Shown piece after piece: positions 1 to 5,106 of a stretch of DNA of 5,945 bases. This DNA comes from DASPXY01 sp038227745. GTDB taxonomy: Bacteria > Planctomycetota > Planctomycetia > Gemmatales > Gemmataceae. The position numbers were made by a program, and so were the translations under genes. The notes beneath the pieces are model-generated. The model saw nothing but the letters and a program-made list of their open reading frames with translations. It was not told the origin of the DNA and did no database searches. The DNA is taken from contig JBBRPS010000657.1 in the NCBI GenBank assembly GCA_038227745.1, positions 1 to 5,945 of the forward strand. The letters run 5' to 3'. Positions within the stretch are counted from its first letter, which is position 1; each line of letters begins with the position of its first letter.

Positions 1-273
1 AGCCTTCAGGAGTTCCAGCGCCCGTTTCGTCCACGCTTCCCATTTCGTCCACGCTTCCGCCTGCCGATGCTCCGGCCCCTGCCAGCAGACGGCGACGTGG
101 AAGCGCCCGGCGACGGAGAGGAACGGCACGGGGATGAGGCTGTCGAAGTCGGTCGGGGCGACGTTCTCGTCGGTCTGCCACTTCTGGTGGTGGGGCGTCA
201 TCACGTCCGCGAGCAGCCCCTGATCGGTCGGCCCCAGGCTGTCGGGGTGCATCCAGGCGTCCTCCCCCTTCTT
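1..273 (-). pseudogene. cmr6: Cmr6-like type III CRISPR RAMP protein, 5'-truncated and cut by window edge
   Basis: Reading down from 273, a 91-codon open stretch runs off the left edge without a stop. It contains EDAWMHPDSL (residues 4-13), ADVMTPHHQKW (22-32), PTDFDSLIPVPFLSVAGRF (40-58) and then ALELLKA at the edge. This order (F/E-DAW.P, DVMTPHH, PTD.DSP.PVPFL, ALELLK..LE) is what I recall from the C-terminal half of Cmr6, a RAMP-fold backbone subunit of the type III-B Cmr effector complex that binds crRNA and target RNA; the AKTAAGYG end would lie outside the window. Upstream the frame meets a TGA at 274-276, and the next 25 codons do not look like Cmr6. The N-terminal 100 or more residues are therefore absent, and the only nearby ATG (250-252) lies inside the conserved region. 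I infer a remnant. A frameshifted N-terminus elsewhere is unlikely because the CARF gene ends at 350. The family call rests on motif memory. Confidence 0.68.
25..58. repeat. 18-bp-period tandem duplication inside the cmr6 remnant
   Basis: A 16-base unit (tttcgtccacgcttcc on the plus strand) occurs at 25-40 and again at 43-58, separated by two bases. The 18-bp period keeps frame and doubles six codons, read on the minus strand as EAWTKW followed by EAWTKR, just before the ALELLK helix. It looks like a recent in-frame slippage duplication. Confidence 0.85.
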
Positions 274-349
274 TCATTCCGTCACCAGGGTCTGTCCCCC
301 CGGGTCCGTGGCGTCCCCTCGGGAAACTTCGGGGGCAACGTCAGCTCTT
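274..349. other. Spacer between the CARF remnant and the cmr6 remnant
   Basis: This 76-bp stretch separates the CARF stop from the first Cmr6-like codon. It holds no convincing gene. It contains ggacccggggggacagaccc on the minus strand (281-310 area), a GGGGACAGACC-type sequence of the kind often seen in dispersed intergenic repeats. The start of Cmr6 similarity lies immediately downstream of it, so it may mark the deletion breakpoint. No ribosome binding site plus start codon in the Cmr6 frame is visible here; the ATG at 275-277 is out of frame with Cmr6. Confidence 0.45.
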
Positions 350-1147
350 TCAGGAGTGCCGCGCCAGCCACTCGTTCAGAGCGGCGACGACGGCGGCCTG
401 CTGTCCAGGGGTTTTCGCGAACGTCTCGACGCGGAACTTCGCGGTGTAGCGGCCGTCGGAGAACACCCCCTCGACGCCATCGCTGCCGAGGCGGAAGCGG
501 GTGCGTTCGGGCAGGTCGGGGTTGAAGTAGAAGGTGGCGCAGTGGGCGACCTGGTCCACCTCGGCGGTGGCGCGGGCCATGAAGCGTTCGACCTCGGGGT
601 GTGTACCGGGCCAGCCGGCCTTTTCGAGGCGCGGCGGCCGTTTCTGCCCCGGCGGCACGGGCGGCGGCAGGATCGCGTCGCAGGCGGAGCGGAAGCGCTC
701 GCGGAAGGTCTCGTGGAAGATCTGCCCGGTCGGCGACAGTTCGAGGTAGTCCTGGCCATCGATGGCGACGCGCTCGACGAGGCTCTCGTACTTCTCGTCC
801 CAGTCGGCGGCGTAGTCGGCGGCGGGGATGGGGCCGGATTCGCGTTCGAGCTGGCGGAGCATGCCGCTGGCGCGCATCCAGACCTCGAAGTCGAGGGCGA
901 CGGGCATGGGGGGGAAGGCGATGATTTCGCTGAAGAACTCGTGCTTGTAGAAGACGGGGACGCCGAGGGCCTGGCCGAGGAGGACGGCGACGGCGATCTG
1001 GGCCTTATAGCCGCCTGTGGCGTTAATGGCGCAGGCGGCGGCGGAGCGGTCGCGGATGACGGCGCAGAGTCGGCGGGCGAAGTTGCGGAGGCCGCGGGTG
1101 CGGGTGGTTATCCTAATTCGAGCCAGGCGAGCAACCGGAGCGAGCAA
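350..1147 (-). pseudogene. CARF-domain CRISPR-associated protein (Cas_APE2256-like), N-terminally truncated
   Basis: The open frame encodes 265 codons from a TTG at 1147. Recognisable protein begins only near residue 18 (RGLRNFARRL). Residues 40-82 contain AINATGGYKAQIAVAVLLGQ, then LGVPVFYKHEFF and IIAFPPMPV. That is the conserved second half of the CARF Rossmann fold of the Cas_APE2256 (TIGR02619/PF09651) family, which senses cyclic oligoadenylates made by type III CRISPR complexes. Family members normally carry about 100 more residues before this point, including the first ligand-binding loop; these are missing. The first 13 or so codons instead overlap the helicase 3' end in another frame. 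No ATG occurs in frame before 905-907, so proper expression is doubtful. Residues 85-265 form a C-terminal region ending HCATFYFNPDL, GVFSDGRYTAKFRVETF and LNEWLARHS. I see no HEPN Rx4-6H motif and cannot assign this part. It lies upstream of the cmr6 remnant on the same strand, consistent with a type III accessory gene. Confidence 0.72.
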
Positions 1148-3882
1148 GTTGCGCCATCCCCCAACAGCCCGGCGTGGATCAATTCACGGCGCACCGCCTC
1201 CGGCAGCGTACCACGGACGAACTCCACGCGCTGCTCTTGAGTGAACACGACTTGGTTCGTCGCCTGGACTCGTCGGACTACCTCTACCATCTGGTCCAAC
1301 GACCGCGAGCGCTGGCCGGCAGTGTTCACGCTAAGAGGGAGGATGCGCTGCCGATACTGCCCATTCCCGCCGTAGATTTGAACGTGCCAGAAGGTTAACG
1401 CCCCCCGGTCTCCTCCGAGCGCCGCCGGCGCGCTGCCGACGAGGGCTCGCCCGAGCGGACCGAGGCCCCGGTGCTGAGACATGAGGTGGCGGACAAGGGG
1501 GTGTTCCAGTCCGATCAGCTCCACGTCCTCCGCTTCGCGCGCCTCCTCGCGGCTCCTCGTGAGGCGATAGACATGGCCGTTGAGCCGCACCTCGCACCGT
1601 GTCGGACCGAGGGCGAGAAGAGTCCCGCCGGCCTGCCGGACCCCTTCCCGCACGTATTCCAGCAGGCGCTGGAAGGCGTGGCCGCCGTCGTCGAGGCGGC
1701 GGTAGTCGTCCAGGCGGAAGCGCTCCAGATCCTGAAATAACTCGTTGACGACCTGGCGCGCGGTGGTCGCGTTCTCCATCGCCACCGCCAACTCCTCGCG
1801 CGTCCGCCGCAAGGTGGGGTCGCGCACCGCCTCGCGGTACAACTCGTCATACGAGAGGCGTTCGGAGAGGTGGCCCAGGATCTGCCCCCGCAGGTCTTCC
1901 GTGACTTCTCCCCGCTCGTCCACCTTCCCGAGGGCTTCACCAATCGCCTGTAGTTTCTCCTCCAGGAGCAGGAAAATCTGCCCCTCGATCGTGTCGGCCG
2001 AGACGAGGTTGTAGACCTGCGCCGTGTGGGCCTGGCCGTAGCGGTGGATACGCCCGATCCGCTGCTCCATGTCCATCGGGTTCCACGGCAAGTCGTGGTT
2101 GAAGAGGACGCGCGCGAACTGGAGGCTGATCCCTTCGCGGCCCGCCGCGGTGCAGACCAGGACGCGCGGGCCGTCCTTGCGTTTGAAACGCCGCTCGGCG
2201 GCGAGTTTCGCGCCCTGGTCGCCGCCTCGCAACACCTCGACGCCTGCGCCGGGAAACTGCCGGTCGATCGCAGACTTGAGGGTATCGACGCTACCGAGGT
2301 AGGTGGTGAATACGACGACCTTCTCGCCCGGGTCCAGCGCCCACAGCGCGCCCAGGCCGCGCAGCACTTCGAGCGTCTTGGTTTCCGGCCCGGTGGGAAG
2401 GTGCCGGATCAACTCCTGGATGCGCCGCCGCTCCTCCGGCAGGGCAACCGCGACCAGCGCTGCCGCCGACTCCTCCTCCAGGGCGGCGGTGTGCTCGCTG
2501 TCGAGGCGGCCTTCCTCTACCTCCTCGCCGAGCCGGCGCAACAGCTGGACGCGGGCGGCGGCCAGCAGGCGGTCGGCCTCCGCGCGGCCGAGGGCGTCGT
2601 CGGCGAGGCCGTGCATATGCCGGACCAGTTCGCGCGCCTCGTGGAGCGCTCGGTCGCGGCCGTCGGCGTCCAGGGTGTCGTCGCATACGACGGCCTCGTG
2701 GATCGTTAGCAGCAGCAGCCGGCGGCGCAGGGTGGCGCCGATGGCGGCGAAGCTACTCGCGGCGATCCGCTGAAAGACGGTCATCACAAACCCAAGGGCG
2801 CGGGCCTTCCCGCCCATCGCGTCGGCCAGGTTATAGCCGTCGCGCAGGTACTCCAGCAGGGCGTCGTAGAAGCCGCGCTCGGGGGGCGACAGGGTGAAGG
2901 TCTGGGTGTGGACCTGGCGGCGCGTGAACAGCGGGTTGCCGTCGGCGTCGCAGGCGTCGGCCTGCGTGCGGCGGAAGACCACGGCGTTGAGCCGGTGGCG
3001 GTTGTCCAGCATGTCTTCCGGCGTCTCGAAGAGCCGCGGGTCGAGCAGGCGCACCAGCATCCAGAAGCGGAAGTGGTCCCCCTGGTGCGGCGTGGCGGAG
3101 AGCAGCAGCAGGTCGCGGCCGTGCTCGCGGAGCGCCTCGGCGAGCTTGAAGTTCTGCGTCTTGGTCACGCGGCTGCCGGTGCGGTAGGCGGTCAGGTGGT
3201 GGGCCTCGTCGAAGACGATCAGATCCCAGAGCGGGGCGTCCTGGAGCCGCTTGACGCGGGCCGGTCGCTTGAGCGTGTCGATACTCGCGATCAGGCGGTT
3301 GTGCTTGGCGAAGGCGTTGCTCTTGCGGTCGGTGACGTCGCCGTCGCTGCCGAAGACCTCGAAGTCCAGGCCGAACGTGTCGTTCAGCTCGCGCCGCCAG
3401 TTCTCCACTAGGCCGGCAGGGACGACCATGAGGGCGCGCCGGAGTTCCCCCCGCGAGGCCAGCTCGCGCAGGATCAGCGCGGTCTCCACGGTCTTGCCCA
3501 AGCCGACGGAATCGGCCACGAGGAAGCGGCGCGGCGAGGCGCGGGCGACGCGGTAGGTCAGGACGATCTGGTGTGGCAACAGGTCCACACGGGCCGACGT
3601 CAGGCCGGCGGCGTGATCCACCAGGGGGAGTTCCTCCGCCTCCAGGGCCAGCCAGAGGCGGGCGACGTTCTCCGGCGTGGCGGGCAGGGGGTTGGCGACG
3701 ACCTGCTCCTCCCAGGAGAGAGTCGGCGCCAGGTCGGCAACCGGCACCTGGCGCTCGCCGACGCTCTGAAAGAAGACGCGGGCGTAGCCACCGGCCGCGG
3801 GGCCGAGGAACACGCCGGTGCCCTGCTCTGGGTGCGTGACCGTCTGCCCGACGGCCAGCTGCTCAGGAAAGTCGCTGGACAT
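1108..3882 (-). CDS. SNF2-family DEAD/DEAH helicase of a phage-defence methylase/helicase module
   Basis: A complete 924-residue superfamily 2 ATPase. Residues 1-55 form a small beta-rich, CarD/Tudor-like segment (VGQTVTHPEQGTGVF). The SNF2 ATPase core follows: LLPHQ at 101-105, Walker A ADSVGLGKT at 123-131, VVPAGLVENW at 153-162, Walker B DEAHH at 225-229 and motif III LSATPHQG at 261-268. A helical insert spans about 390-500. The helicase C domain has VVVFTTYLGS (522-531), TAAGREGISLQ (578-588) and QRIGRIHRYGQ (607-617). All catalytic motifs are intact. The C-terminal 280 residues resemble no domain I know. ATG is chosen at 3882, with AGGTGG nine bases upstream. The start overlaps the upstream gene by 20 bp, so translation is probably coupled. 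Linkage to a DUF1156 methyltransferase suggests the translocase of a BREX type 3-like (BrxHII) or related anti-phage system; a DISARM DrmD-like or RapA-like role is the alternative. The 3' end abuts the truncated CARF gene. Confidence 0.88.
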   Translation of the reverse strand: MSSDFPEQLAVGQTVTHPEQGTGVFLGPAAGGYARVFFQSVGERQVPVADLAPTLSWEEQVVANPLPATPENVARLWLALEAEELPLVDHAAGLTSARVDLLPHQIVLTYRVARASPRRFLVADSVGLGKTVETALILRELASRGELRRALMVVPAGLVENWRRELNDTFGLDFEVFGSDGDVTDRKSNAFAKHNRLIASIDTLKRPARVKRLQDAPLWDLIVFDEAHHLTAYRTGSRVTKTQNFKLAEALREHGRDLLLLSATPHQGDHFRFWMLVRLLDPRLFETPEDMLDNRHRLNAVVFRRTQADACDADGNPLFTRRQVHTQTFTLSPPERGFYDALLEYLRDGYNLADAMGGKARALGFVMTVFQRIAASSFAAIGATLRRRLLLLTIHEAVVCDDTLDADGRDRALHEARELVRHMHGLADDALGRAEADRLLAAARVQLLRRLGEEVEEGRLDSEHTAALEEESAAALVAVALPEERRRIQELIRHLPTGPETKTLEVLRGLGALWALDPGEKVVVFTTYLGSVDTLKSAIDRQFPGAGVEVLRGGDQGAKLAAERRFKRKDGPRVLVCTAAGREGISLQFARVLFNHDLPWNPMDMEQRIGRIHRYGQAHTAQVYNLVSADTIEGQIFLLLEEKLQAIGEALGKVDERGEVTEDLRGQILGHLSERLSYDELYREAVRDPTLRRTREELAVAMENATTARQVVNELFQDLERFRLDDYRRLDDGGHAFQRLLEYVREGVRQAGGTLLALGPTRCEVRLNGHVYRLTRSREEAREAEDVELIGLEHPLVRHLMSQHRGLGPLGRALVGSAPAALGGDRGALTFWHVQIYGGNGQYRQRILPLSVNTAGQRSRSLDQMVEVVRRVQATNQVVFTQEQRVEFVRGTLPEAVRRELIHAGLLGDGATCSLRLLAWLELG

Positions 3883-4357
3883 AATAGCCGCCCACCTCTC
3901 CGGTCTTCGGGACGGGTAACTGGTACGCGCCCGGGCCGGTGGCGGCGCCGTCCCAGACGGCCCAGCTCAACTTGATGCGCTCGGCCCAGTCGTCGGCACG
4001 GCCGAAATACACGACTTCATCGACCTCGTGCAGCGCAAAGAGGCGGCCGGGGCCGTCCATGCCGAAGACCAGGCCAGTCGAGGGCCACTGCCGGCAGAAC
4101 CCGCGGCAGGCCGGCAGGACGTTGCGGCGCAGCCAGGCGTGGGCGACCTCGGGCTCGGCCAGCACTTCCAGCACCGTCTGCAGCCCGCCCACCAGGACGG
4201 TCGGGCGATCGTCGGGCGGGTCTTCGGGGAAGCCGTGGCGCTCCCACTCCAGCAGGGTGCGCAGCGGCACGGCGTCGGCGGCGGTGATCAGGTCGCCAAG
4301 CAGTTCCGGCGACCAGACGAGGCTACAGCCGGAGCGCTGCCAACTCGATGATGTCAT
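3863..4357 (-). CDS. Uncharacterised 164-aa protein between methyltransferase and helicase
   Basis: I do not recognise this protein. From the ATG at 4355-4357 it encodes 164 residues. The N-terminus is WSPELLGDLITAADAVPLRTLLEWE (15-39 area), then VLVGGLQTVLEVL (54-66), a helical stretch with AWLRRNVLPACRGFCRQW (74-91), a beta-like GLVFGMDGPGRLFAL (95-109), and DEVVYFGRADDWAERIKLSW (113-132). It is a soluble alpha/beta protein by inspection, with no signal peptide or membrane segment. VLVGG is not a P-loop, as GKS/T is missing. The frame remains open upstream to 4498, but that extension crosses the REP palindrome and is rejected. A GTG at 4366 is an alternative start. No clear Shine-Dalgarno sequence is seen, perhaps because the REP element cut the gene from its original leader. 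It overlaps the helicase start by 20 bp, so it is probably an operon partner in the same defence system. Confidence 0.75.
   Translation of the reverse strand: MTSSSWQRSGCSLVWSPELLGDLITAADAVPLRTLLEWERHGFPEDPPDDRPTVLVGGLQTVLEVLAEPEVAHAWLRRNVLPACRGFCRQWPSTGLVFGMDGPGRLFALHEVDEVVYFGRADDWAERIKLSWAVWDGAATGPGAYQLPVPKTGEVGGYYVQRLS
3892..3897 (-). promoter_or_regulatory. Ribosome binding site of the helicase gene
   Basis: AGGTGG on the minus strand lies nine bases before the ATG at 3880-3882. It falls inside the last codons of the 164-aa gene, supporting this start and coupled translation. Confidence 0.55.
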
Positions 4358-4385
4358 GTCATGCACGGGAACCGAACTCTGTAGC

Positions 4386-4449
4386 GTCCGAGCCTGAAGC
4401 GTAAGCGAAGGACGACAGACCGCCCTTCGCTTACGCTTCAGGCTCGGAC
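4386..4449. repeat. REP palindrome 1 (perfect hairpin, 26-bp arms)
   Basis: The arm 4386-4411 (core gagcctgaagcgtaagcg) is the exact reverse complement of 4424-4449, with a 12-base loop. This would form a very stable hairpin in RNA or single-stranded DNA. It holds the stop codon of the transposase gene (4431-4433), so the last transposase residues (SLSEPEA) are encoded by the repeat. It could also act as a transcription terminator or mRNA stabiliser, but there is no U-tract. Confidence 0.93.
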
Positions 4450-4970
4450 AGGGACGGGGATGGCACGTTTCGGCCGTCGTGGACGGCCATTGGCTCACCT
4501 TGGCCGTTCAGGGTGTAGTCTACCGCAGCGGCCACTTGGTCCTCCTTCCACAAGTAGCGCGTGCTGCCGTGCTGTGTCCAGCGCTTGCAGTCTGTCGGCT
4601 CCTGCAACCGCTCCTTGAGTCGCCGGCTGGCGTACGCTTTGAAGTCGGACATCACCTTCTCAGGCTTGGCGGCCGCAGTGACGACGGCGTGGACGTGGGT
4701 ACTGCGGACGTGACAGGCCCACACCGACCACCGCCGGTGGCGAGCAACTTCGAGGATCGTTTGCAAGACAATCGTTCGCCGTTCTGCGTCGAGGAGGTAA
4801 GGTGGTTCGCGGAGGTTGGCACGTTCCGCCTGCTCTCGGTCCCCGTCGGGAGGCAGCAACGGTGTGCCGGGCTGGTTGTGTTGCCGGTCCACGGAACCGA
4901 TGTCGCGGCCGTGCAACCAGACGCCATACACGGTGAACGTGATGAAGTACGCCAGGGGTGTCGAGGCCAT
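4431..4970 (-). CDS. REP-associated tyrosine transposase (RAYT, IS200-like Y1_Tnp)
   Basis: An intact 179-residue HUH-superfamily single-strand transposase. YFITFTVYGVWLHGRD (8-23) is the typical N-terminal strand. The metal-binding HUH motif is H92-V93-H94 in CHVRSTHVHAVV, and the nucleophilic tyrosine is Y113 in DFKAYASRRLKERL. The usual GSTRYLWKEDQVAAAVDY segment (135-152) and NGQGEP follow. ATG at 4970 is preceded by GGAG (4978-4981) at seven bases. The family cuts and rejoins single-stranded DNA at REP hairpins, and here REP palindromes flank the gene on both sides, supporting RAYT rather than a mobile IS200. The stop codon TAA lies in the REP arm, so the final residues are repeat-encoded. 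All catalytic residues seem present and it may be active. Confidence 0.92.
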   Translation of the reverse strand: MASTPLAYFITFTVYGVWLHGRDIGSVDRQHNQPGTPLLPPDGDREQAERANLREPPYLLDAERRTIVLQTILEVARHRRWSVWACHVRSTHVHAVVTAAAKPEKVMSDFKAYASRRLKERLQEPTDCKRWTQHGSTRYLWKEDQVAAAVDYTLNGQGEPMAVHDGRNVPSPSLSEPEA

Positions 4971-4977
4971 CCGAAGT

Positions 4978-4981
4978 CTCC
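4978..4981 (-). promoter_or_regulatory. Ribosome binding site of the RAYT gene
   Basis: GGAG on the minus strand with a seven-base spacer to the ATG at 4968-4970. It lies just downstream of REP cluster 2 in the direction of transcription. Confidence 0.5.
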
Positions 4982-4997
4982 ATGTTCGCCGCCGTCT

Positions 4998-5091
4998 GAG
5001 CCTGAAGCGTAAGCGAAGGGCGGTCTGCTGTCCTTCGCTTATGCCTCTCGGATTGGTAAGGACAGTCCTTCGCTTACGCTTCAGGCTCGGA
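4998..5091. repeat. REP cluster 2 (one direct arm and two inverted arms, one degenerate)
   Basis: The arm 4998-5019 is identical to the core of the 4390-4411 arm. It can pair with a degenerate arm at 5032-5052 (ccttcgcttatgcctctcgg, with substitutions and a deletion) across a loop that is nearly the reverse complement of the REP1 loop. A further perfect inverted arm follows at 5067-5091, pairing exactly over 22 bases with 4998-5019. The cluster is thus an inverted copy of REP1 with one decayed arm plus an extra unit. Two alternative hairpins are possible. Confidence 0.9.
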
Positions 5092-5106
5092 GTGGCTATC
5101 TATCCT

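Larger units (their letters stand above)
4386..5092 (-). mobile_element. REP/RAYT element (IS200-like transposase flanked by REP palindromes)
   Basis: A unit of about 0.7 kb bounded by a perfect 25-bp inverted repeat: 4387-4411 at the left end and 5067-5091 at the right. It contains one transposase gene and palindromic REP sequences at both ends, in opposite orientation. No target-site duplication is visible in the flanks (gtagcg on the left, gtggct on the right), as expected for an HUH single-strand mechanism. The right end lies about 16 bp from the methyltransferase stop codon and the left end about 30 bp from the start of the 164-aa gene, so it fills the intergenic gap of the presumed operon without destroying either frame. 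Confidence 0.8.

Noticed and set aside
308..1240. Long plus-strand open frame of 310 codons
   Set aside because: Low-complexity Gly/Ala/Glu-rich translation antisense to the CARF remnant. It is typical of a shadow frame in GC-rich DNA, while the minus-strand frame shows family motifs.
2026..2709. Plus-strand open frame of 227 codons
   Set aside because: Lies antisense within the helicase gene and shows no recognisable motifs. The codon pattern mirrors the real gene.
2908..3411. Plus-strand open frame of 167 codons
   Set aside because: Antisense to the conserved helicase ATPase motifs, with a translation full of Val/Glu/Gln repeats and no domain.
4358..4498. N-terminal extension of the 164-aa protein to a start at 4498
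   Set aside because: The extra 47 residues are translated REP palindrome and transposase 3' end. An ATG at 4357 starts the plausible protein.
4386..5091. Repeat units considered as a CRISPR array
   Set aside because: The units are inverted palindromes flanking a transposase, not regularly spaced direct repeats with unique spacers. No CRISPR array was found despite the type III remnants.
4376..5102. Target-site duplication at the REP/RAYT element
   Set aside because: Flanks gtagcg and gtggct do not form a convincing direct repeat, and HUH elements of this type do not normally make one.
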